From assembly GCA_021813195.1 (NCBI GenBank), contig JAKALI010000180.1, forward strand, positions 1-7,602: a stretch of DNA of 7,602 nucleotides, read 5' to 3'. Source of the stretch: Pseudomonadota bacterium. Lineage in GTDB: Bacteria; Pseudomonadota; Alphaproteobacteria; Rhizobiales; Hyphomicrobiaceae. The position numbers and the translations under genes were made by a program. The notes beneath the pieces are model-generated. The model made no database searches, had not been told where the DNA came from, and saw nothing but the letters and a program-made list of their open reading frames with translations. This document shows, piece after piece, positions 1 to 6,479 of this stretch (the stretch's first letter is position 1; each line of letters begins with the position of its first letter).

Positions 1-1419
1 GGACGCCGGGAACGTCACCGCCACGCTGCCGATGTAGACGATGCCAAGCTGTCCGCGAAGATTGTTCGGCACCGTGGTCGCATAGAGCGTCTGGGTGCCG
101 CCGCTGTAGGCCGGGTCGAGGTAGTACAGGTAGTACGTCGGCGACGTGCCGCCGGTTCCGGTCACGCTCGCGCTGCTGGCGTTGTAGCTGACCAGTCCGC
201 CGGCCGGCAGCAGCCCGAGAATCTGCGCAGCCGTGACACTGATTGTCGCGCTCGCTGGGGTTCCGGCAGACGCCGTGTAGGTGATCGACAGGTTCTGCCA
301 GACCGTCTGAGCGCCCGCGGACAAGATCGGCAACAGGTTCGTTTGGTCGCGGAGCTGCTGCGTGGCGTAAAGACCGCTGAAGATGATCAAGGCCGGGATA
401 GATGAACTGGTCCCGGCCAGCGTGACGGATGCCCCGGTCGTGTTGTTGACGTTGCACTGGACCGTGAACCCCATCGCCACCACATTTGCAGGCACCACAG
501 TCGATGCGGTCGCCGGATTCCCGCTAGCGACATTGTTGTAGCCGTAAGCGTTGTTGCCGGTACTCACTGCGAGGGGCGACCCCACCATCGCGCCGTTCAC
601 GTCGTAGAAAACGGCGTAGAACACTCCCTCCACGGTGACGCCGGCGGGAAGACTGGTGTTGTAGTTCCACCAAGCGCGCATCCCAAGGCTGATGACGTCG
701 CCGCTCTGTACCGGCACGCGATCGACAGTGGTGAAGGCCGGATAACTGGCCCCGTTCGGGATGACGGACCCACCGGTCCAGAGGAACTGCAGGCAGCCTG
801 TGCCGCTGTACCCCGAATTGTTGAGCCACGCGACCGTGCCACCACCGGCCGTATTGGCAACGACCCAGCCATCGGTCGCAGGCGCTCCGAGAGCAAGTGT
901 CGTGTTGTTCGGCGTGCCGACGTTGTTGCGGCTGAACGTTGCGTTCGGTACGAGGTTATTGGCAGGCGCAGGCAGTACGGGCACGCCGTTCTGCAGGCGC
1001 GACTTCAGCACCTTGGCGAAGGTGCCGTCCCCCATGTTGTCGATGACTTTCCCGACGTGCCCACCCTGCGTGAAGTCGATCAGGCCACGCCGATTCGTGT
1101 CCATGTTCGCGCCGGGCATGCGAAGGTAGGTCATACCGTCGCCAATGTTGTCGATGTTCTTGTTCAGGAAGCCTGACTTGCTGAAATCGATACCGCCCGA
1201 GGTGAGCTGAGACGACAGCGGCTTCGCATAGGCGGTTCCATCCGGAATCTTGTCCAGCGTCTGCCGTGGCGGCGTCAGCGGCGGAGCAACCGGGTTCGTG
1301 ACCGTCGTCGTGGCTGCCGTCGAAGTCGTGGCGCTTGAACCGGACGACGCAGCGGCCACTTCATCGACCCAGTAGAACTTGTCGAGACGACCCCACTGCG
1401 GGACACGGACCTTAGCCAC
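1..1419 (-). CDS. Tail-fibre/spike-like or virion surface protein (N-terminal 473 residues, 3' end outside window)
   Basis: An uninterrupted frame runs from GTG at 1419 to the window edge, exactly 473 codons. GTG is chosen because GGGAG lies 6 nt upstream and the first in-frame ATG comes about 95 codons later, after clearly coding sequence. The start overlaps the end of the previous gene by 8 nt. The N-terminus (MAKVRVPQWGRLDKFYWVDE) leads into a Ser/Thr/Pro-rich linker (25-52). Three related (I/M)xDG motifs follow at 58-61, 92-95 and 129-132. A β-rich region from about 155 begins NLVPNATFS, which resembles the first strand of carbohydrate-binding β-sandwich modules. A second β-rich region contains SYNASSASVTGTGG and YYLYYLDP..SGG (411-441), a style common in phage tail proteins. 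Composition is rich in Gly, Ser, Thr and Asn, as in fibres. Receptor binding is plausible; an enzymatic spike domain could lie in the missing part. Confidence 0.88.
   Translation of the reverse strand, partial: MAKVRVPQWGRLDKFYWVDEVAAASSGSSATTSTAATTTVTNPVAPPLTPPRQTLDKIPDGTAYAKPLSSQLTSGGIDFSKSGFLNKNIDNIGDGMTYLRMPGANMDTNRRGLIDFTQGGHVGKVIDNMGDGTFAKVLKSRLQNGVPVLPAPANNLVPNATFSRNNVGTPNNTTLALGAPATDGWVVANTAGGGTVAWLNNSGYSGTGCLQFLWTGGSVIPNGASYPAFTTVDRVPVQSGDVISLGMRAWWNYNTSLPAGVTVEGVFYAVFYDVNGAMVGSPLAVSTGNNAYGYNNVASGNPATASTVVPANVVAMGFTVQCNVNNTTGASVTLAGTSSSIPALIIFSGLYATQQLRDQTNLLPILSAGAQTVWQNLSITYTASAGTPASATISVTAAQILGLLPAGGLVSYNASSASVTGTGGTSPTYYLYYLDPAYSGGTQTLYATTVPNNLRGQLGIVYIGSVAVTFPAS
985..1257 (-). 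repeat. Degenerate protein repeat with DG motifs in the tail-fibre-like protein
   Basis: Residues 55-145 contain three related segments: LDKIPDGTAYAKP (55-67), IDNIGDGMTYLRM (89-101) and VIDNMGDGTFAKV (125-137). Two of them are followed by a leucine- and glycine-containing turn (LTSGGID and LQNG). Short 'dnI.DG..Y.r' repeats of this kind occur in phage tail proteins, where they probably form a repeated β-turn shaft. Confidence 0.6.
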
Positions 1420-4400
1420 CGGATGCTCCCGCAGGGAGATCGGTTGCTCGTTTCTGGATCTTCTGCATCTTGGTCTCGAATCCGGCGATGTGCTGCAACG
1501 CGGTTGCCCGCGCATCGTTGAACCGCTGCTGTGCGGACTTCAGGTCACGCTGGTACTGCCACTGGCTGATCTCGCCTTTCTTCAGCATGGCGTCCAGCGC
1601 CGTCTGTTCTTCGGCCTGCTTCTGCATCGCGTCCTTGATCTGCCAGCGCGACTTGTTGATGAGCGACTTCGTGTGCTCGTAGTCCTCGTGGATCTTCGGC
1701 GGAATGTCCTCCGGGCCGACCTTGTGGACGCGAGCGATCTGCGTCACGGCGGCATCGCCAATGCCGTAGGGCTTCATGGCGTAGTCGTGGCCGCGCGTGA
1801 GGTTCTGCGCGGTCTGACCGATCATGCCGTATTCCGTCGGTTCCAGACTGCGCGCCACGTTGCCGGCGATCTTCTCGGTCTTCTCGGTGCCCGTGTCCGT
1901 TTCCTGCGTGAGATGCTGCCCGCTGTACGGGTCGATGCCCGTGATGATGCTCAGCGGAACCGTCAGCAGCGGATTCGATGGCATCGCCCATGACGGGATC
2001 GGCGCGCCCCCTTCCACGTCATTCGAGCCGGCGAGATCTCGGCCAGGAATCATGGACGAAGTATCCACCCAGATGTTGTCGCCGTTGTCAGCCTTCATCG
2101 GCAGCAGCGACGCCTGCGTGGTCATAAACATCGGGTTCGCGCCCTGAATATGCTTCGGCAGCGCCTTCTTCTCTTCGGACTGGAGTGCCGGACTCGCAAG
2201 GGCAGCGAGCTGATTGTAAGCATAGAACATCCCGACGACCGTTGCATAACGATGTGGGGAGTGCAGCATCGAATGTCCAGCAGCCTTGATCGCCAGCCGT
2301 GTCCAGTTCGCGAACGCCGAGTATTTCTGAACCTGCCGCATACCGGGCGGAATGTCGTTGAAATCGAAGTGGTACAGGTTCGCGTGCGCAGCCGCCTGCT
2401 CGACCGTGGCGCCGTGGTCCATCGCGTTCAGGAACGCCGCCATCTTGAAGACATTCGTGCCGCTGTGCAGGAATCCAGACCACGGACGCAGCGGCGCGCC
2501 AGCGACTTTCTTGCCGAGCGTCAGCATGCGATTCAGGAAATCATCGTGGACCGCAGGAACGCTGTCTCCCTGCGGCTGCAGCGCATTGCGCAGGTCCGAT
2601 TCATCGGCGTGGCTGATGATGTCGTTCTGGACTGCGCCGTGCTCAGCAGCCAGACGGAAGTTAGCATCCTTCGTCATCACCGAATCGAATGCGCGCTTGT
2701 ACAGGCCGATGTTCGCTGGGTTCAGCAGGCTGTGGCCGCCAAGGTGCGAGAAGATCGCCTTGCCGATCATGTCCGCGATCACGGTCCGGCTGTTCGACAC
2801 CTTGCCGTACTTCCACAGATTCGTCATCTTCGTGATCGTCTGGTTCGCCTTCGTGGATGGCTTGAACCCTCCGAGCACTTCGTCAGCGACTTCCTGCGGC
2901 ACGAACTTGCCAGCCAGCTTGCCGTACGTCGGAACCTTTGTACCGGGCAGCGTATCCTCTGGCACGAGAACGCCGTCGCCGGGGCCAAGGTGGTCATAGC
3001 GCGCCGCCAGCTTGCCGTACAACTCGTGCATGGCGATGAACTGCTCGGTCTGAGTCCACGACTTCACGAACCGATAGTGGCCGTCGGTGTTCTCGCCCAT
3101 CTGCGCGCGTTCCGCAGGCGTGTAGTCACGCCAGACCGTCATCTTGTCCCCGAGCTTCTTGCCGTTCAGCGCCTGCACCAGCGCCGTGTCAGCGCGCCAG
3201 CCCTTCGCCTTGAACGCTTCGAGCTGATCCTTTGGGATCGTCTTGAAGACGCCGCGAGCGCGAAGGAAATCGGCCTTGACCTTCCCGGAGAGACCGTTCT
3301 TGAACTGCCGCTCGATCTCCTTCGGCATGTTCTTTTCGTAGTCGCGCGCGAGGTAGTGAATCCCGTGTTCCTCAAGGTACGGACGGCTGTCTTCACCGAT
3401 CAATGCGATCAGCCGCTCGCGCTGGCCCTTGAGCGCATTCTGCATCTTTTGCGCCTCGACCAGGACATGCTGCGGCGGATTCTGCGAGTCGGCTTTCTCG
3501 GCCTCGATATAGTCACCGACTGCCTTGCGATCCTCTGGCGTGAACGAGGCCGAATCGTGCGCGATGTCTTCGGCCTCGAACTTGGCACCGGCCTTGACCG
3601 TGCGCGCTTTCAGCAGATCGGCCTTGTCCGCAGGTGACAGGCGCGACTCAAGGTAGATCCGCTTGAACATATTCGAGACGCCAGACCCTATCTTGTCGGC
3701 ATACGGACCAGCGATTCGATCCCATACCTTGTCAACAGGGCCGATCGGGATGTGCGAGCCGACGGGGCGCTCGGCCAACGCAGCATTCGGCGCCGTGTCG
3801 CCCGTGGTCACGCGTCCGCCACGCTCATACATCCTGCTCGCAGCGCGACGCGAGAACGCAGCGATGTCCTCGGGGCCAAGGTTCATGCCAGCCTTCTGCG
3901 CCAGTCCACCGAGCTTCGACGTGTAGATGTGTGATCTGACGGCGTGGTAGAACCGGCGCACGAACGCGGCAAGCTGCGCCGTCATGCCCTTCGGCTTCTG
4001 CTTGGCGACGAACTCCGCGATGTGCGCGGCCTGTTCCTCAGGCAGCTTCGCAGCGGGCGTGTCAGCCGGAATACCGGCGACGGCTTGGCGAGCAATCGGA
4101 TCGTTCTGCGCCAGCTTGGACGCCTGCGCCATAAAATCGTCGTATTTCGACCCTAGAACCGCGCGCAGGTCCGTGTGCATGGCCTCGTGCAGCAGCAGCG
4201 GCATCGAGGTATTCGGCGTGACCCGATTCGCGGCAACGTGCAGGGTGCGACCGTCGAACACGGCACGGGCCTGGGCGTCGCCACCCGGCATCACGTCCCC
4301 GGTCGGATGGATCTTCAGCGAACCCATGCGCTCCATGCGCGTCGTGGCGCCCTTCGATGCCTTGGCGAGGATTCCACGGGCAGCCGGAACCGTCGTTCCA

Positions 4401-6466
4401 GCAGCGGCCTCGCCGGGACGCGCCTTGGAGAACGCCAGATCCTGCTGCTGTGGCTGATCGGATGCCTGCGCCGGTGCTGGAACCGGCTCAGTGACCGGCT
4501 CAGTGACCGGCTCAGTTACACCTTGGTCGGGTTCCCGAACTGCACCGACACGGGGTGGAACCCCTGCTGGTGCATGATCTCCGCCATCTCCGGCAGCGTC
4601 AGTGCTGGGCGCACTCCCGTTGGGTTCTGCTTGAGGTGCAGGCGACGCTCCACCTGCATCTGGTTCGGCATTGACGGGCGCAGTTGCGCGGCGGTCTGTC
4701 GCAGCTCGCTCATACCTGTAGCCGGCAGCCGCTCGGCTCGCTTTGTCAGCTCTAAGGGATTCATCTATTTCTGCCTCGTTGTGTCCTACGCCACCAGAGA
4801 TCTTGATGCCTGGAAACGTCGCGACGTTCCCATCGGCGTCCGTGAACGTCACGGGTGTCGATTGCATCTTCGTCTGGAACTCTTTCATCTTGGCGCCATC
4901 AGGATCGCCAAGTGTCAGGAACTCATCGCCGCCACGGTGGACGACGTTGCCGACACCGAATGTGTCAGCCAGTTGCTTGCCGACATGCTGGATCAACAGG
5001 TCGCCCATCGGATGCCCGAGCGTATCGTTGATCTGCTTGAAGTTGTCCATGTCCAGCATGCCCGTCGGCGTCGGAGCCTTCCCGAGCGTCGCGCGCATGT
5101 GATCCAGCGCGTTCATGGACAAGACGCCTGGGATCGGCTGCCCTGCCACCTTGGCGCTGTTCTGAGACTTCTCCAGCAGGTCGGCGTAGAGCGCGGTCGC
5201 CTGAGGTGAGAATCGACGCCCCGCAGCTTTCGCGGCCTTCAGCGAATCAAGCTGCGCAAGATCCTCTGGCGTGGCTGGCAACACCGTCGAAACGCGGTTG
5301 CCACCCGGCGTCAGCGCAACGGCTTTGCCGCTCTTCGGCGCCTTCGCGTTGTCAAGGACAGATCTCGCCTGATCCGAGAAGGCGGCTGGCAACGGCATCG
5401 CTGGAGCAGGCGTAGCCGCAGGCGCAGCGCTCGTCATCCTGTCATGCAACTCCTGCGCCGCCTGCATGATGCGCTGCAGCGGGTCTGAAGGCGCAGGCGT
5501 CTCTGGCGCCGTCCTCGCTACACCTGGATGAGTTGCCGATGCCGCAACCTCAGCAGGAGACTGCCGAAGTCCAGTCGAGATTTCGTGGATGACCTGTGCG
5601 CGCTGGGCTGGCGTCAGCAGTTCGCCCTGTGGCGTCCCGTGGATGGCCGTGTCGGGCGCAGGGAGTGCCAACGGTGCGGGTGCTGGCGCGGGCGCAGGTG
5701 CTGGCGCAGGCGCGGGCGCAGGTGCTGGCGCAGGCGCGGGCGCAGGCGCAGGCGCAGGCGCAGTGGGCGGCTCGACCGGAGCGGCCTCTGGCGCTTCGCC
5801 ACGCAGCAGCTCGCCAAACGGGGCCATTGTGGCGCCCTGTCCTAGCGCCGTGCCGATTGCACCAGCCAGCGGCGATCCTGTGCGGTTGTAGGCATAGTCA
5901 CCCGCAGCGGTGCCTACACTGGCCGGAATACCACCGATCACGTTTTCAGCAGCCTGCGCTAGCGGCGTCGGTGCCGTCGGCTGCAGCCCGTGGTTGATCT
6001 GCGCGTCCAGTGCATTCTCGGTGTTCGCCGCGCCTTTGCCACTGAGCGCGCCAGCCAGTGCCGCGATCGGATTTCCCGCTAGTGACGCCATCCCGCCGAG
6101 CAGTTGCTTGGCAACCTGTGGCGCTGCCGCTGTCACGTCCTGCGGCAGCGTCCCAGCCATCGCGGAGTGCGCGACCTGACTCCCAAGATTCTTGACGAGA
6201 CCAACGTCATGCACGCCGGCTTGCAGCACTTCGGGCGCGATCGGATTCTGACCCTGCATCAGCGTGCCGAGGATGTGCGCAACTGGACCCATGTCGCTGA
6301 TGTCGGCGCCGATGTGGCTCAGGACGCCGCCAGAGGGCGCTGGCGCCGCTGGATGCGTGCCGCCATTGGCCTTCCACGCAGCCTCGATCTGATCTGGCGG
6401 AGTCCCGACCGGCACGCCTTGGATCAGCGTTCCGTCCGGCATCCTGACGTTCATCACAGCGGACAT
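1412..6466 (-). CDS. Giant multidomain phage protein with GGDEF and HExxH metallopeptidase-like domains (polyvalent or ejection-type protein)
   Basis: 1684 residues. The ATG overlaps the preceding TAA (TAATG) and has AGAAGGG upstream. Residues 8-35 hold a DGT..QGVP motif common at the N-terminus of phage virion proteins. Residues 100-215 are rich in Gly/Ala and weakly hydrophobic, and 235-265 form an Ala-Pro rod. A GGDEF domain spans about 446-588 (LDMDNFKQIND 471-481, RGGDEF 511-516). A linker at 590-675 carries (TEPV)3. A metallopeptidase-like domain spans about 715-850 (HEAMH 760-764, possible third ligand in EEQAAH from 810). Residues 905-1425 are mainly helical, with WRDYTPAERAQMGE (1112-1125) and a segment resembling the 'large polyvalent protein' C-terminal domain. 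Residues 1590-1673 are a charged coiled coil. There is no cysteine. This architecture is known from very large phage proteins thought to be packaged and ejected with DNA; ejection and enzyme activity are inferred. A tail tape-measure role is less likely. Confidence 0.93.
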   Translation of the reverse strand: MSAVMNVRMPDGTLIQGVPVGTPPDQIEAAWKANGGTHPAAPAPSGGVLSHIGADISDMGPVAHILGTLMQGQNPIAPEVLQAGVHDVGLVKNLGSQVAHSAMAGTLPQDVTAAAPQVAKQLLGGMASLAGNPIAALAGALSGKGAANTENALDAQINHGLQPTAPTPLAQAAENVIGGIPASVGTAAGDYAYNRTGSPLAGAIGTALGQGATMAPFGELLRGEAPEAAPVEPPTAPAPAPAPAPAPAPAPAPAPAPAPAPAPAPLALPAPDTAIHGTPQGELLTPAQRAQVIHEISTGLRQSPAEVAASATHPGVARTAPETPAPSDPLQRIMQAAQELHDRMTSAAPAATPAPAMPLPAAFSDQARSVLDNAKAPKSGKAVALTPGGNRVSTVLPATPEDLAQLDSLKAAKAAGRRFSPQATALYADLLEKSQNSAKVAGQPIPGVLSMNALDHMRATLGKAPTPTGMLDMDNFKQINDTLGHPMGDLLIQHVGKQLADTFGVGNVVHRGGDEFLTLGDPDGAKMKEFQTKMQSTPVTFTDADGNVATFPGIKISGGVGHNEAEIDESLRADKASRAAAGYRYERAATDRRATAPVNAEPDAGGASPAPQAEPNGSAPSTDAAGDGGDHAPAGVPPRVGAVREPDQGVTEPVTEPVTEPVPAPAQASDQPQQQDLAFSKARPGEAAAGTTVPAARGILAKASKGATTRMERMGSLKIHPTGDVMPGGDAQARAVFDGRTLHVAANRVTPNTSMPLLLHEAMHTDLRAVLGSKYDDFMAQASKLAQNDPIARQAVAGIPADTPAAKLPEEQAAHIAEFVAKQKPKGMTAQLAAFVRRFYHAVRSHIYTSKLGGLAQKAGMNLGPEDIAAFSRRAASRMYERGGRVTTGDTAPNAALAERPVGSHIPIGPVDKVWDRIAGPYADKIGSGVSNMFKRIYLESRLSPADKADLLKARTVKAGAKFEAEDIAHDSASFTPEDRKAVGDYIEAEKADSQNPPQHVLVEAQKMQNALKGQRERLIALIGEDSRPYLEEHGIHYLARDYEKNMPKEIERQFKNGLSGKVKADFLRARGVFKTIPKDQLEAFKAKGWRADTALVQALNGKKLGDKMTVWRDYTPAERAQMGENTDGHYRFVKSWTQTEQFIAMHELYGKLAARYDHLGPGDGVLVPEDTLPGTKVPTYGKLAGKFVPQEVADEVLGGFKPSTKANQTITKMTNLWKYGKVSNSRTVIADMIGKAIFSHLGGHSLLNPANIGLYKRAFDSVMTKDANFRLAAEHGAVQNDIISHADESDLRNALQPQGDSVPAVHDDFLNRMLTLGKKVAGAPLRPWSGFLHSGTNVFKMAAFLNAMDHGATVEQAAAHANLYHFDFNDIPPGMRQVQKYSAFANWTRLAIKAAGHSMLHSPHRYATVVGMFYAYNQLAALASPALQSEEKKALPKHIQGANPMFMTTQASLLPMKADNGDNIWVDTSSMIPGRDLAGSNDVEGGAPIPSWAMPSNPLLTVPLSIITGIDPYSGQHLTQETDTGTEKTEKIAGNVARSLEPTEYGMIGQTAQNLTRGHDYAMKPYGIGDAAVTQIARVHKVGPEDIPPKIHEDYEHTKSLINKSRWQIKDAMQKQAEEQTALDAMLKKGEISQWQYQRDLKSAQQRFNDARATALQHIAGFETKMQKIQKRATDLPAGASGG
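1426..1438 (-). promoter_or_regulatory. Hairpin masking the ribosome binding site of the tail-fibre-like gene
   Basis: On the minus strand CTCCC (1438-1434), a TGC loop and GGGAG (1430-1426) form a perfect 5-bp GC-rich stem. The GGGAG arm is the Shine-Dalgarno sequence, 6 nt before the GTG at 1419. The hairpin lies inside the last codons of the giant gene, so ribosomes finishing that gene would melt it. This suggests that translation of the fibre gene depends on translation of the giant gene. Confidence 0.5.
1448..1699 (-). other. C-terminal charged coiled coil of the giant protein
   Basis: Residues about 1590-1673 are almost free of Pro and Gly and rich in Lys, Glu, Gln, Arg and Ala, with hydrophobic residues at heptad-like spacing (MQKQAEEQTALDAMLKK, WQYQRDLKSAQQRF). 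This suggests a helical hairpin or coiled coil for self-assembly or docking to another virion protein. Confidence 0.6.
2192..2899 (-). other. Helical C-terminal region resembling a large-polyvalent-protein associated domain
   Basis: Residues about 1190-1425. The region contains TKMTNLWKYGKVSNSRTVIADMIG-like sequence (from 1212), then FLHSGTNVFKMAAFLNAMDHG (1332-1352), a stretch with DFNDIPPGMR (1368-1377) and a weakly hydrophobic helix (about 1407-1425). The order of a lone Trp-Lys segment, an N-rich segment, an FxxxxAMDHG-type helix and a DFN..P..MR motif resembles the LPD38-type domain found near the C-terminus of very large phage proteins. The assignment comes from memory of the pattern, without an alignment. 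Confidence 0.4.
3917..4324 (-). other. HExxH metallopeptidase-like domain within the giant protein
   Basis: Residues about 715-850. A short β-rich lead (GRTLHVAANRVTPNTSM) precedes LLLHEAMHTDL, whose HEAMH (760-764, bases 4175-4189) is a canonical zincin motif with H760 and H764 as ligands and E761 as the catalytic glutamate. About 46 residues on, LPEEQAAHIAEFV supplies glutamates (E810, E811) that could give the third ligand in gluzincin fashion. This layout matches the metallopeptidase domains known in large polyvalent phage and plasmid proteins. The substrate is unknown: processing of the giant protein itself, virion partners or host proteins are all possible. Confidence 0.75.
4482..4516 (-). 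repeat. 12-bp tandem repeat coding (TEPV)3
   Basis: The plus-strand unit accggctcagtg occurs at 4482-4493 and 4494-4505, with a third copy at 4506-4515 that diverges at its end. It gives TEPVTEPVTEPV (residues 651-662) in the linker between the GGDEF and metallopeptidase domains. The array starts where the stop codon of the candidate overprinted gene lies. Confidence 0.85.
4516..4764 (-). CDS. Candidate overprinted small gene inside the giant gene (82 aa, unknown function)
   Basis: This frame lies on the same strand as the giant gene but is shifted, running from ATG 4764 to TAA 4518-4516. GAGG sits 9 nt upstream of the ATG. By hand count, 67 of its 82 codons end in G or C, against 35 of 82 for the giant gene over the same bases; in the GGDEF core just upstream the giant gene scores about 38 of 47. 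The product (begins MNPLELTKRAERLPATGMSE, ends VSVQFGNPTKV) has a normal mix of residues with amphipathic helical character. The overlapping residues 590-650 of the giant protein are low-complexity Ala/Pro/Gly/Asp. I recognise no family. It could be an expressed overlapping gene, or the relic of a gene absorbed out of frame as a linker. Chance is the third option, because shifted frames in GC-rich genes can stay open, though they rarely take over codon bias. Confidence 0.4.
   Translation of the reverse strand: MNPLELTKRAERLPATGMSELRQTAAQLRPSMPNQMQVERRLHLKQNPTGVRPALTLPEMAEIMHQQGFHPVSVQFGNPTKV
4703..5131 (-). other. GGDEF (diguanylate cyclase family) domain within the giant protein
   Basis: Residues about 446-588 of the 1684-residue protein. 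The family pattern LDxDxFKxINDxxGHxxGDxLL is present as LDMDNFKQINDTLGHPMGD followed by LL, with D472 as a metal ligand and N480 and D489 at the guanine-binding positions. The signature follows as RGGDEF (511-516). The end matches the family's closing strand and helix (KISGGVGHNEAEIDE, then RADKAS). The usual DxLTGLxNR entry loop is degenerate (QPIPGVLSM). No RxxD inhibitory site precedes GGDEF, where TFGV is found instead. The lysine of the closing AD-AL-AK helix appears to be alanine. The fold assignment is strong; cyclase activity is uncertain. Confidence 0.85.
5679..5762 (-). repeat. Ala-Pro coding repeat (GC-rich hexamer array with two identical 24-bp units)
   Basis: The array codes for about 15 uninterrupted Pro-Ala pairs (residues 235-265). 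On the plus strand it is built of the hexamers ggcgca, ggcgcg and ggtgct. The blocks at 5697-5720 and 5721-5744 are identical 24-bp units, flanked by an 18-bp variant (5679-5696) and three ggcgca hexamers (5745-5762). The product should be an extended, stiff rod separating the N-terminal segment from the GGDEF half. Identical units indicate recent slippage or unequal exchange. Confidence 0.9.
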
Positions 6467-6479
6467 TACTTGCCCTTCT
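6464..6479 (-). promoter_or_regulatory. TAATG stop-start junction with ribosome binding site of the giant gene
   Basis: On the minus strand AGAAGGG lies just upstream of TAATG, where the TAA of the 342-residue gene (6468-6466) shares its A with the ATG (6466-6464). The spacing from the GAAGG core to the ATG is about 7-8 nt. This decides the start of the giant gene and implies translational coupling. Confidence 0.7.

Noticed and set aside
761..1129. Plus-strand open frame of 122 codons opposite the fibre-like gene.
   Set aside because: The minus strand here carries a continuous 473-codon frame with a good ribosome binding site and recognisable repeats. The plus product has no features.
1426..1438. 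The hairpin read as a transcription terminator.
   Set aside because: The stem is only 5 bp, has no following T-run and lies before a closely spaced downstream gene. Masking of the ribosome binding site fits better.
1545..1991. Shifted minus-strand frame of 148 codons near the end of the giant gene.
   Set aside because: The product is Arg/His/Ala/Gly/Asp-rich in the manner of out-of-frame reading, and the main frame here keeps normal composition. It differs in this from the 4764-4516 case.
2088..2483. Shifted minus-strand frame of 131 codons.
   Set aside because: It overlaps a well-conserved-looking helical region of the giant protein, and its composition is that of a shadow frame.
2150..3637. 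Long plus-strand open frame (495 codons) opposite the giant gene.
   Set aside because: It is read in exact codon register with the sense gene, so its codons are the reverse complements of sense codons. Such frames stay open in GC-rich genes because TTA, CTA and TCA are rare. The product is Leu/Arg/Val/His-rich with no domain.
4175..5209. Plus-strand open frame of 344 codons opposite the GGDEF and peptidase regions.
   Set aside because: Same codon-register shadow as above. It covers two recognisable sense domains and gives no recognisable product.
5589..5891. Plus-strand Gly-Ala repeat protein across 5679-5762.
   Set aside because: It is the antisense reading of the Ala-Pro repeat, and all frames stay open in such hexamer arrays.
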